This document shows positions 9,022-17,244 of a stretch of DNA of 64,000 bases, in pieces. The notes beneath the pieces were generated by a model. That model was not told the origin of the DNA. It made no database searches and saw only the letters and a list, made by a program, of their open reading frames with translations. Source of the stretch: Terrisporobacter mayombei (GTDB lineage Bacteria; Bacillota; Clostridia; Peptostreptococcales; Peptostreptococcaceae); assembly GCF_020748465.1 (NCBI RefSeq), contig NZ_JAHZMP010000003.1:310001-374000 (forward strand). The letters run 5' to 3'. How positions within the stretch are numbered: the stretch's first letter is position 1; each line of letters opens with the position of its first letter. Position numbers and translations under genes: made by a program.

Positions 9022-9528
9022 CTACCAATACCAATGTGGTATTAACATTGCATCTGGTTTTCTACCTCTTAAGATATGTATTGGGTATACGCGTCCTATT
9101 AATTTTTTACCTAGTAAGTACTTTCTATTAAACATTATCGATGAGAAGAAAACTTCTCTTCCACCTGTCATCTCTAGAGGTAATCTTATGCCAAAAGCAT
9201 TATCCATCATTTCTTCCAATAAATAAGCTATTTTTTTTAAAGCTTTATCTTCTTGTTTTGTTCCACCTAGATCATAAACTTCATTTGCAAGTTCTTCAAA
9301 TTCTTCAATATTTTCTTCATAATATCCATCAAAAGTGTATATTATATATCCTGGCAAATCTAAAAGCCCTCTTTTAAAAAGTTTATTATTTGCCATAACT
9401 AGACAACCAAGAGCAAACTCACCTTTTTCAAAAAATTCTTCTTGCATTTCATACACTTTAGATAATTCCCAATCTGGATCAAAAAATATCTTATTTGGTT
9501 TTACATAATCTTTTTTACTCATTTTCAT
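9022..9528 (-). CDS. Uncharacterised protein, about 168 aa
   Basis: Not recognised. The product is soluble with no signal or membrane segment: an acidic helical middle (EENIEEFEELANEVYDL) and a conserved-looking C-terminal half with MTGGREVFFSS and a final HWYW. The frame is open to 9546, but AGGGGG lies 9 nt before the ATG at 9528, which is taken as the start (MKMSKKDY). Either way it overlaps the 3' end of the upstream membrane-protein gene, indicating coupling. The pair probably works together; no function can be assigned. Confidence 0.7.
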   Translation of the reverse strand: MKMSKKDYVKPNKIFFDPDWELSKVYEMQEEFFEKGEFALGCLVMANNKLFKRGLLDLPGYIIYTFDGYYEENIEEFEELANEVYDLGGTKQEDKALKKIAYLLEEMMDNAFGIRLPLEMTGGREVFFSSIMFNRKYLLGKKLIGRVYPIHILRGRKPDAMLIPHWYW

Positions 9529-10888
9529 TTTCTTCGTCCCCCTCATTCCAAAGTGTCATAAATATTCTTGCATATTTCTCAATATTAACTAAAATTATAC
9601 ACGTAACAATCCCAATTACTCCACAGATTAAAATAGATGGCTTCCATAATAAATAGGAAATTATAGCAACAATTATTCCGCCTATTATTCCCAATTTACC
9701 ATTTTGTTTAGATAGAGTTTTATCAACTAATAAACAATCTAGTATTGTTTCTAATTCTTCATCTATATCCTTTTTACTTTTACAAATCTCCTCATCCCAT
9801 CCGTTTATGTCTTCTGGCTTTAAATATTTGTAATCCATCTTTTCCAACAATTCCATTAATTTATCACTTTCATCCACAATTTCTTGAAGCATTTTTATAT
9901 TTACTTTTTGATTATCAATAACCTCAAACTCTAGCACATAGACTTTATCCTCTGTTTTTATTCTATAAAAAGGATATTCTTCTTCAAATCCAGCTTTAAC
10001 AAGTTTACTTCCTACTTTATTTTTTATATAATTTTTTATTTCTGTATTTTCTTTTGAATCATTAATTTCAAAGTTTCCACAAGCATCTTTCATATAATTG
10101 GTAAAATTAACGTATACTTCATATTCTGGATCTAAATAATTCCAATAACATAAATAATCAATCAACTTTTCTTCCATTTTAAAATAAATGCCTCTATCTT
10201 TACATGTTTGTAATTCATCGAGGCAATCCTTCATTATCTTGCATACTTCTCTTACTTCATTTATGTGTTCATAATCTTTTTCTATTTGTATGGCTTTTTG
10301 TAAAAACTCTTCTTTTTCATATCTTCCATTATATTGTATAAACAAATCAAAAATTTTATTGCAATCAGGTAATTTTATAAAATTTTGACTTGAGTCTAAA
10401 ATAGCTATCCACATTGCCACAGGCAAAATATTTTTTTCTTTTTCATTTAAAAATTCATCACCTAAAGTAGCATGCTTCATCAATAAATTATGGGCTATTT
10501 TATTTCCTAGCTTAACTCTATAATCGTCCTTAATATACTTTTTATTTATCTTTACATTGCTATAATTGTAAGAATCTAACTCAAAATCTACCTCATCACA
10601 CTCATATGTAAAAACTACTTGTTCATTATTGCGCTCACCTATTGATGCAACTAAATACCCATTTTCTATTTTCCTAATTTGAACTGGACCATTTTCTATA
10701 GGCTCATAATTTTCTGAATCAGAATAAATTTTTTCCTTATTTATATTTCTTAAAACTACTCTTATAAGTCCAAAATTTGCTAAGGTAATTGTAATTACCT
10801 TACTTTTTTCTTCTTTAGCTAATAAATTTACTGATCCTTTATAATAATCTGTTATACCATTTACTATTTCTATGTATCTTTCCCTCAT
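9515..10888 (-). CDS. Uncharacterised protein with a C-terminal membrane hairpin, 457 aa
   Basis: Not recognised. About 400 residues of soluble, largely charged sequence (beta-rich at the start, helical in the middle with repeated KDYEHINEV-like stretches) precede two adjacent hydrophobic segments (about 405-423 and 427-443) and an acidic tail. There is no N-terminal signal, so the bulk likely faces the cytoplasm. GGAGGGAG upstream of the ATG is strong. It overlaps the 174-aa frame downstream, and a terminator closes the two-gene unit. Confidence 0.7.
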   Translation of the reverse strand: MRERYIEIVNGITDYYKGSVNLLAKEEKSKVITITLANFGLIRVVLRNINKEKIYSDSENYEPIENGPVQIRKIENGYLVASIGERNNEQVVFTYECDEVDFELDSYNYSNVKINKKYIKDDYRVKLGNKIAHNLLMKHATLGDEFLNEKEKNILPVAMWIAILDSSQNFIKLPDCNKIFDLFIQYNGRYEKEEFLQKAIQIEKDYEHINEVREVCKIMKDCLDELQTCKDRGIYFKMEEKLIDYLCYWNYLDPEYEVYVNFTNYMKDACGNFEINDSKENTEIKNYIKNKVGSKLVKAGFEEEYPFYRIKTEDKVYVLEFEVIDNQKVNIKMLQEIVDESDKLMELLEKMDYKYLKPEDINGWDEEICKSKKDIDEELETILDCLLVDKTLSKQNGKLGIIGGIIVAIISYLLWKPSILICGVIGIVTCIILVNIEKYARIFMTLWNEGDEENENE

Positions 10889-10994
10889 ATGCTCCCTCCT
10901 CTATTCATCAAAAGCCCTATTACCATAATAAGGTAAGATAGAATATATTTCCATATTATCTATATTTATTTTAAATTTAACATATATGTAAAAA

Positions 10995-11022
10995 AACCAT
11001 CTATAATTTTATATAGATGGTT
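10995..11022 (-). terminator. Terminator after the 131-aa gene
   Basis: An 11-bp perfect stem AACCATCTATA/TATAGATGGTT with a 6-nt loop and a run of seven T on the minus strand, 10 nt past the stop at 11032. Confidence 0.85.
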
Positions 11023-11031
11023 CTTTGTTAT

Positions 11032-11427
11032 TTAACAAGCATTACAATAACTTCTATTATGATATTTGTTATCTTTAGTTTTATCTTTTTTAGCTTCTAT
11101 TAACTCTTCTAATGTTTTCTTATATTTACTGTCATTAGTAACTCTAATATGACTTTCTATTAAATAAATATTATTAGTTTTTGGTCTTTTCTTTCTTATG
11201 CTATTGTCAATAATCGTCTTGGACATTTCAAAACTTTGAAGATGGGTATGACCATTTTCAAATACTTTTTTTGTGTTATATACTATGTAGCCTTTTTTAA
11301 CTTTTAAAATAATATACTCTTTTCTTTCATAGACCTTTTCTGCTCCTGCTGTTTTATTACACCTGCTTGCACTTCTTCCATCACTATTTTCAATATTACT
11401 TTCAATAGAATTAATAACTTTAAGCAT
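11032..11427 (-). CDS. Small basic uncharacterised protein, 131 aa
   Basis: Not recognised. Lys-rich, no membrane segment; features are GHTHLQSF near the middle, a helical Lys/Glu stretch (LEELIEAKKDK) and a C-terminal CNAC. It has its own terminator and a separate spacer from the biotin operon upstream, so it is probably a single-gene unit. Codon use looks like the neighbours, which supports a real gene. Confidence 0.55.
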   Translation of the reverse strand: MLKVINSIESNIENSDGRSASRCNKTAGAEKVYERKEYIILKVKKGYIVYNTKKVFENGHTHLQSFEMSKTIIDNSIRKKRPKTNNIYLIESHIRVTNDSKYKKTLEELIEAKKDKTKDNKYHNRSYCNAC

Positions 11428-11548
11428 AACAACAACACTCCAATTATTTTAAATTTTGAAATATCTTAAGATAATTGTATATTAAATCACTACATAATAT
11501 GTTACATAAAAGTTAAATAGTATAATTTTAACTTAGTTTTTATAATAA

Positions 11549-11580
11549 AATAAACTAAGATTATAAAACCTTAGCTTATT
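11549..11580 (-). terminator. Terminator of the biotin operon
   Basis: Hairpin AATAAACTAAG/CTTAGCTTATT (11549-11559, 11570-11580) with one mismatch; it overlaps the bioF stop codon. The T tract is short, so it may be leaky. Confidence 0.6.
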
Positions 11581-12736
11581 TTATTACTTTGTTTTCAATT
11601 AAAATTTGTTTTAGTTCATTTATTACTAGATCTAAATCTTCTTTATTATGGGTAGACATTATAGTCATTCTAAGTATGGATTTATTAAGGGGTACTGTTG
11701 GATATCTGATTGCAGGTATATAAATGCCCTTCTCCAATAAACTTTTACTAATATCCATAGCCAAATCTTCATCACCTATAAATATTGGTATTATTGGTGA
11801 ATCTCCATTTTCATCTGCTTCTATGCCTATTTCATTTAATTTTTTATTTATGTATTTTATATTATTATTTAGTTTTTTCACTCTATCTGTACTTTCTATT
11901 AATTCAAAACTTTTAATAGCTCCATTTATTATCCCTGGTGATAGTGCTGTTGAGGATATAAAACTTCTAGCTTTGTTTTTAAGATAGTCGATTATATATT
12001 CATCTGCACATACAAATCCACCTTCACTTGCTACAGCTTTACTTAAAGTCCCTATAGTTATATCTACTTTGCAATTAAAATACTCACTACTCCCTCTGCC
12101 ATTTTTATCTACTACACCAGTGGCATGAGCATCATCAACTACAGTAAGAAGATTAAACTCTTTTGCTATTTTCACAATGTCATGTATATTTGCTATATCT
12201 CCATCCATACTAAATACACTGTCCGTTACTATAATCCCTTTAGCTGGATTTATGGTAGATATTTTATTATATAAATCCTTCATGTCATTATGTTTGTACA
12301 CTATTGTTTTTCCTTTTGATAGCTTACAACCATCTATTATGCTGGCATGATTTAACTCATCACTGAATATATAATAATTTTCATCGCATATAGATGAAAT
12401 AACACCAACATTAGCCATATATCCAGTGTTAAATATAAGAGCTGCTTCACAATTTTTAAACTTAGCTATTTTTTCTTCTAGTTTTTTGTGTAAATCATAG
12501 CTTCCCGTAGTAAGTCTTGATCCACCAGAACCTAACCCAAATTCATTTATACCATCGATAGCTGATTTTTTTACTTCTTCATTATTGGCAAGACCTAAGT
12601 AATTATTAGAAGACATTAATAACACTTGTCTTTTGTCAATCACAGTGTACTTATCTTGTGGTTTGCTCAAATATCTCATTTCTCTATATAAATTTTTTTC
12701 TTTTATTGTCTGTAATTTTTCTTTTATATCATTCAT
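11576..12736 (-). CDS. bioF: 8-amino-7-oxononanoate synthase
   Basis: A 386-aa PLP enzyme of the alpha-oxoamine synthase family that condenses pimeloyl-CoA with L-alanine. Visible features are SSNNYLGLA, FNTGYMANVG, DELNHASIIDG, VDDAHATGV and the PLP lysine in GTLSKAVAS (about 235). The family also contains glycine C-acetyltransferase (Kbl), which sequence alone separates poorly; position at the end of a bio operon directly after the pimeloyl-CoA ligase makes BioF the better call. 13 nt separate it from bioW. Confidence 0.88.
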   Translation of the reverse strand: MNDIKEKLQTIKEKNLYREMRYLSKPQDKYTVIDKRQVLLMSSNNYLGLANNEEVKKSAIDGINEFGLGSGGSRLTTGSYDLHKKLEEKIAKFKNCEAALIFNTGYMANVGVISSICDENYYIFSDELNHASIIDGCKLSKGKTIVYKHNDMKDLYNKISTINPAKGIIVTDSVFSMDGDIANIHDIVKIAKEFNLLTVVDDAHATGVVDKNGRGSSEYFNCKVDITIGTLSKAVASEGGFVCADEYIIDYLKNKARSFISSTALSPGIINGAIKSFELIESTDRVKKLNNNIKYINKKLNEIGIEADENGDSPIIPIFIGDEDLAMDISKSLLEKGIYIPAIRYPTVPLNKSILRMTIMSTHNKEDLDLVINELKQILIENKVIK

Positions 12737-12749
12737 ATAAGATTGCTCC

Positions 12750-13529
12750 CTATAGATTCAAAGATTCTTCATATGTCATGTATCCCTGCTGAGATATGTT
12801 ATTTCTTATTATGGTTTTAGATTTTTCTATATACTCTAGGCAATCTTTTACATTGTCTAATGATGAATCATATAAAAATATCCTGCCACCACTTTCATCT
12901 CCAAGCTGTTTCAAGTGAGGAAATCTAACATATCCATATTTTTTAGATGATATATATCCTGCTGTATAATTTGGATCATCTGAGTAACAGATTTCTCCTA
13001 TTATACATGGACAATTTATAACTTTCGTAGCAAGTGCCAATGCCTCTATAAAATGAGTATTATGTCCAGACTCTTTTGTTAATCTATTTGTATTAAAGTT
13101 TTCAAAATCCATATAAGTAACTCTAATTCCTCTTTCTTTATCTGGTTCTAATCTTTCAAGGGTGTTAATATCCAACAAAATTGAGCCTCTCATATTAGGG
13201 GCTTCCTTAAATATTTTCAGTACTTTATCTGATTTTCTATCATCTATTCCTAATTTATTTAGTAAGTGCTTCACACATTCAAATCCTTCAATATGATTTT
13301 CCACTTCAACTGTAGTTACTTTCAGTGGCTCTAAATAAGTTATTTTATCTTCATCAAGTTTTTCAATTTTTATATTTATATTTTCAGCCTTACCTTTAGA
13401 ATGTGTTAACGCTCTTTTTATAAGTTGACTCACTGCTATTTCTAAATTTTCTTCGTCTATTATATTTTCAGCTCCCGATATATGTTTGTTGTCTTTAGAC
13501 GATCTCATTTTTATGCTGTGTAGTGCCAT
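12750..13529 (-). CDS. bioW: 6-carboxyhexanoate-CoA ligase (pimeloyl-CoA synthetase)
   Basis: A 259-aa protein matching BioW in length and pattern: N-terminal SIKMRSSKDNKHISGAENI, central RVTYMDFEN, and C-terminal HFIEALALATKV and GGRIFLYDSS. BioW activates free pimelate with ATP and CoA, supplying the substrate of BioF. Its presence means this organism uses pimelate rather than the BioC/BioH route for the first step. It lies 4 nt after the ECF transporter gene and 13 nt before bioF. Confidence 0.9.
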   Translation of the reverse strand: MALHSIKMRSSKDNKHISGAENIIDEENLEIAVSQLIKRALTHSKGKAENINIKIEKLDEDKITYLEPLKVTTVEVENHIEGFECVKHLLNKLGIDDRKSDKVLKIFKEAPNMRGSILLDINTLERLEPDKERGIRVTYMDFENFNTNRLTKESGHNTHFIEALALATKVINCPCIIGEICYSDDPNYTAGYISSKKYGYVRFPHLKQLGDESGGRIFLYDSSLDNVKDCLEYIEKSKTIIRNNISQQGYMTYEESLNL

Positions 13530-13533
13530 TTTT

Positions 13534-14049
13534 TCACCCTACTTTTATTATTTTTTCTTTAGTTTTTATAAAACTTTTATAAGGAGTTTTTTTCATTATA
13601 TTTTCTATTAATCTATAAATTAAGTATGAAGATATTAGTGTATATATCATTCCTGGAACTGCTGCCACTATTAATACTTTAAATGGCGTTCCAACTATGT
13701 TTGACATTACTACCCTACCTGCTATGGTTCCTATGGAGCCTGCAATAGATACCACTAATAAACTCGGTCCTAAGATGCCTATTATACCTCCACCCACGAT
13801 TCTGAAAGCCATAGCAACAATTACATTTAAAATCGTATGTGTACCCATGATTAAGTTTATAGTACTGGCTATAACCCCTGCTGCTATATACCTTTTGAAC
13901 CCAAATGCTGCACATATGCCTATGGCTATTGGGGCTGATAGTTGAAATTCTGTTCCTGTTATAATACCTGGTATTTTAAAACTTCCTGATATGGCAATTA
14001 TCACTGCTAGCAAGGATATTAATGTTAATTCTTTCGTTTTACTATTCAT
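13534..14049 (-). CDS. ECF-type transporter S component in the biotin operon
   Basis: A 171-aa integral membrane protein with about five hydrophobic helices; the start MNSKTKELTLISLLAVI and Gly/Ala-rich helices are typical of ECF substrate-binding subunits. It overlaps the bioA stop by 8 nt and precedes bioW by 4 nt, so it belongs to the biotin pathway. The PVPxTxQ-like signature expected of BioY is not seen; the equivalent loop reads KIPGIITGTEFQL. Specificity is therefore open: biotin, a vitamer, or pimelate for the adjacent BioW. The energising EcfA/T module is not in the window. Confidence 0.75.
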   Translation of the reverse strand: MNSKTKELTLISLLAVIIAISGSFKIPGIITGTEFQLSAPIAIGICAAFGFKRYIAAGVIASTINLIMGTHTILNVIVAMAFRIVGGGIIGILGPSLLVVSIAGSIGTIAGRVVMSNIVGTPFKVLIVAAVPGMIYTLISSYLIYRLIENIMKKTPYKSFIKTKEKIIKVG

Positions 14050-15412
14050 TTATTGATATTCCTTTTTCATCATTAAAGTACTCATTTATACTATCTCTAG
14101 CTGTTTCTACCATGAAATCTATTTCTTCTTCACTTATTACGAAAGGCGGCATGAAATAAACTATATTTCCTAATGCTCTAAGTAAAACACCCTTTTTCAG
14201 AGCTATTTGATAAATATTGTAACCTACTCTTTTTTTACTTTCGAATGGCTCCTTAGTTTTTTTATCTTTCACTAATTCAATAGCACCAATCATTCCTATT
14301 TGACGATATTCTCCCACATAAGGAATATCTTTTAGCACACTTTCAACTTTCTCTCTTAGATATTCACTTTTTTCTTTGTTAGCGTTTATAACATCATCTT
14401 CTTCAAATATATTTAAAGTTTCCACTCCCACGCTACATCCTAAAGGGTTACCTGAATAACTGTGACTGTGTAAAAACGCCTTCATTGTATTATCTTCATC
14501 ATAAAATGCATCATAAATTTTGTTACTCATAAGAACTAGTGATAGTGGCATATATCCTGCTGTTAATCCTTTTGATAAACACATTATGTCAGGAGATATA
14601 TTGGCATGCTCACAAGCAAACATCTTGCCAGTTCTCCCAAATCCTACTGCTATTTCGTCTGCAATTAAATTTATATCGTATTTATCACATAGCTCTCTTA
14701 GTTTTACTAAATATTTTGGTGAGTATATTTTCATTCCTGCTGCACATTGCACCATTGGCTCTATAACTATTGCACTTACTTCTTGGTGAATTTCTGCTAT
14801 ATTATTTTCCATATGAACGAAACATTCACCATCACAAGTTTCTCTATTTTTATTAAACTCACATCTAAAACAATCCGGACCTTTAACTGTTGTTGTTTCA
14901 AGTAATATTGGTTTGTAAATTTGGTTATATAAATCAACATCACTTATTGATAAAGCACCTATTGTTTCACCATGATATGCATCTGATATATTTACAAATT
15001 TAGTTTTTCTTGTTTTACCAATTTGTTGATGATATTGAAAACTCAATTTTAAAGCTATTTCTATTGCTGATGAACCATTATCACCAAAGAAAACTTTTTG
15101 TAATCTATCTGGTGTTAAATTTATTATTCTCTCACTAAGTTCTATCGCTGGTCTGTGAGTAAAGTTTGCAAATATAACATGCTCTAATGAATTTGACTGA
15201 TTATATAAAGCTTTATTTATTCGTTCGTTAGCATGTCCAAATAAGTTAACCCACCATGAAGACACTGCATCTAAATATTTTCCCCCGTTCATATCTTCTA
15301 AAAATACACCTTTACCATTTTTTATTACTATTGGTGGAAATTTTTCATAGTCCTTCATTTGTGAACATGGATGCCATATATACTTTAAATCTTTTTCTTG
15401 GAAATTTTTCAT
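14042..15412 (-). CDS. bioA: Adenosylmethionine-8-amino-7-oxononanoate aminotransferase
   Basis: A 456-aa class III PLP aminotransferase that converts KAPA to DAPA. BioA signatures are WHPCSQMKDYE near the N-terminus, SSWWVNLFGHAN, FFGDNGSSAIEIALK, AYHGETIGALS, ADEIAVGFGRTGKMFACE, and the PLP lysine in LSKGLTAG. The internal Cys-rich stretch (FRCEFNKNRETCDGEC) is seen in clostridial BioA proteins. 13 nt downstream of bioD; it ends by overlapping the ECF S-component gene. Confidence 0.93.
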   Translation of the reverse strand: MKNFQEKDLKYIWHPCSQMKDYEKFPPIVIKNGKGVFLEDMNGGKYLDAVSSWWVNLFGHANERINKALYNQSNSLEHVIFANFTHRPAIELSERIINLTPDRLQKVFFGDNGSSAIEIALKLSFQYHQQIGKTRKTKFVNISDAYHGETIGALSISDVDLYNQIYKPILLETTTVKGPDCFRCEFNKNRETCDGECFVHMENNIAEIHQEVSAIVIEPMVQCAAGMKIYSPKYLVKLRELCDKYDINLIADEIAVGFGRTGKMFACEHANISPDIMCLSKGLTAGYMPLSLVLMSNKIYDAFYDEDNTMKAFLHSHSYSGNPLGCSVGVETLNIFEEDDVINANKEKSEYLREKVESVLKDIPYVGEYRQIGMIGAIELVKDKKTKEPFESKKRVGYNIYQIALKKGVLLRALGNIVYFMPPFVISEEEIDFMVETARDSINEYFNDEKGISINE

Positions 15413-15425
15413 ATTAGTACTCCCC

Positions 15426-16100
15426 TTAAAATATTAATTCAATCAATTTATTTTCATCTATTTTTTTATATTCTTCTTCTATTGATTCCTTTGAAAAATC
15501 TTCTAACTTGTTGAATTTATGAATTATTTCTAAATTAGTAAGTTCTTTTATTTGTTTTATATTGTCATCTTCATAGAACTTATTATTGTATTGATTTATT
15601 ATTATTCCTTTAGCTTTTATGCCCTGCGTTTTTAAAAATTCATTAGTAAGTACTGTATGATTTATAGTTCCAACACCAGCTCTAGCAACTATTACAACTT
15701 CTAAATTCAAATCTTTAATTAAGTCGTATATATAATATTCCTTATCCACAAGAGGAACTACTATTCCTCCGGCTCCTTCCACAATTACATAGTCATGACT
15801 GTTTATAAGTTTTTTATAATGATTTAATATAAGCTCTTTATTTATTTTCTTATTCTCTAATTTGCAAGCTAAATGAGGGGATACAGCCTCTTTCAGTGTA
15901 TATGTGTTCATCTCTTCTATACTGTAATCTAAGTCCGCTATTTCTTTGTAGAACCTAGTATCTCCATTACCTCCACTTTGTACAGGTTTATAAGGTATAA
16001 CATCTTTTTTATTTTGTTTTAGTGCATATGTTAAACCTGCTGTTACAAAAGTTTTTCCTGCATCTGTATCTGTTCCAATTATGAATATTCCTTTTCTCAT
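15426..16100 (-). CDS. bioD: Dethiobiotin synthetase
   Basis: A 224-aa P-loop enzyme that carboxylates DAPA to dethiobiotin using ATP and CO2. The N-terminal GTDTDAGKTFVTAG is the BioD P-loop, and YKPVQSG and VEGAGGIVVPL are family signatures. Length is normal. Second gene of the operon, between bioB (42 nt) and bioA (13 nt). Confidence 0.94.
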   Translation of the reverse strand: MRKGIFIIGTDTDAGKTFVTAGLTYALKQNKKDVIPYKPVQSGGNGDTRFYKEIADLDYSIEEMNTYTLKEAVSPHLACKLENKKINKELILNHYKKLINSHDYVIVEGAGGIVVPLVDKEYYIYDLIKDLNLEVVIVARAGVGTINHTVLTNEFLKTQGIKAKGIIINQYNNKFYEDDNIKQIKELTNLEIIHKFNKLEDFSKESIEEEYKKIDENKLIELIF

Positions 16101-16142
16101 AGTGTGCCTCCAATTTAACTTAAAAGTATTTTATAAAACTAT

Positions 16143-17093
16143 TTATATTTCATATCCTAATTCAGTTATCATTTTTACATCATCGTCTATTTGATTACCA
16201 CAAGTAGTTAACATATCTCCTGTTATAGTGGCATTGGCACCTCCATAGAATGCCTTTTTACCATATTCACTTAGCAGATTTCTTCCTCCTGCCAACCTTA
16301 TTTCAGCTGTTGGATTTATAAATCTATATATGGCAACCATTTTTAAGAAATCTTCTTCTGTTATAGGATTTTTTCTTTCTATGGCAGTTCCTTCTATGTA
16401 ATTTAGCAGATTAAGTGGTATGGATTTTACATTTAATTCTCTAAGTTCAAAAGCCATATCGATTCTATCTTCTTCGCTTTCACCTAAACCCATTATCCCA
16501 CCACTACATACTATTAGCCCTGCTTTTTGTGCAGCTTTTATAGTCTCAATTTTTTCGTCGTATGTGTGTGTTGTACAGATTTTATCAAAGTAATTTCTAG
16601 ATGTTTCTAAGTTATTGTGATATCTTCTCACACCTGATTTTACAAGCTTTGTTAAAGCTTCTTCCCCTAGTAATCCATGAGATGCACATGTTTCTACTCC
16701 AACTTTATCTATTATCTCTTCAAATGATTCACAAACTTTATCAATTTCTTTATCACTTAGTTTTCTTCCTGATGTTACTATAGAATATCTTCTTACTTGT
16801 TTGTCTTTGTGATATTTCGCATCTTTTATTAAATCCTGTGTATCAAGTAATGGGTAAACCTCTGTGTTAGTTTTATGGAATGATGATTGAGCACAGAACT
16901 TGCAATCTTCACTACATTTACCACTTTTTCCGTTTACTATAGAGCATAGATCAAACTTATTACCTAAAAAATATTTTCTCAACTCATCTGCACAAGCTGC
17001 CAATGTTTTTAAATCATATGTTAATAAGCTTTTAGCTTCTTCTTTATTTATTAAGTATCCATTTTTTATTTTTTCTTTTAATTTATATATCAT
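16143..17093 (-). CDS. bioB: Biotin synthase (radical SAM)
   Basis: A 316-aa enzyme inserting sulfur into dethiobiotin. The radical-SAM cluster motif CSEDCKFC is followed by AQSSFH; other BioB features are YSIVTSGR, ETCASHGLL, HNLETSRNYF, SGGIMGLGE, RLAGGRN and GGANATITGDMLTT. The frame is open for 46 more codons upstream, but these cross the promoter and operator. AAGGAG sits 7 nt before the ATG at 17093, so that start is used. First gene of the six-gene operon. Confidence 0.94.
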   Translation of the reverse strand: MIYKLKEKIKNGYLINKEEAKSLLTYDLKTLAACADELRKYFLGNKFDLCSIVNGKSGKCSEDCKFCAQSSFHKTNTEVYPLLDTQDLIKDAKYHKDKQVRRYSIVTSGRKLSDKEIDKVCESFEEIIDKVGVETCASHGLLGEEALTKLVKSGVRRYHNNLETSRNYFDKICTTHTYDEKIETIKAAQKAGLIVCSGGIMGLGESEEDRIDMAFELRELNVKSIPLNLLNYIEGTAIERKNPITEEDFLKMVAIYRFINPTAEIRLAGGRNLLSEYGKKAFYGGANATITGDMLTTCGNQIDDDVKMITELGYEI

Positions 17094-17135
17094 CTTCATT
17101 CTCCTTAAAATTGGTTTAAATATTTTCATATGATA

Positions 17136-17186
17136 ATAATATGTCATTATCTTTTTTAGGTCAACCTTTATTTTTTTTAGGTTAAC
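17136..17186 (-). promoter_or_regulatory. bioB promoter overlapped by a BirA-like operator
   Basis: Minus-strand promoter with -35 TTGACC (complement of 17159-17164), a 17-nt spacer and -10 TATTAT (complement of 17136-17141). Overlapping the -35 is the half-site pair GTTAAC-N15-GTTGAC (complement of 17181-17186 and 17160-17165). This matches the form of Firmicute biotin operators bound by BirA (GTTAAC, about 14-16 nt, GTTAAC). Repression by biotinoyl-AMP-BirA is inferred; the birA gene is not in the window. Confidence 0.78.
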
Positions 17187-17201
17187 CTTTGTTGTATAAA
17201 A

Positions 17202-17225
17202 AAGAGAGGGCAAATATCCTCTCTT
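17202..17225 (-). terminator. rnr terminator
   Basis: An 8-bp stem AAGAGAGG/CCTCTCTT with an 8-nt loop followed by a T run on the minus strand, 20 nt past the rnr stop, just before the bio promoter region. Confidence 0.82.
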
Positions 17226-17244
17226 CATCAATCTATTATTTTTC

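Noticed and set aside
11576-12736. Glycine C-acetyltransferase (Kbl) for the bioF gene
   Set aside because: Sequence motifs are shared, but the location at the end of a bio operon and the absence of tdh favour BioF.
17094-17231. N-terminal extension of BioB (46 codons)
   Set aside because: The extension crosses the operator, the promoter and the rnr terminator; a strong ribosome site lies at the internal ATG.
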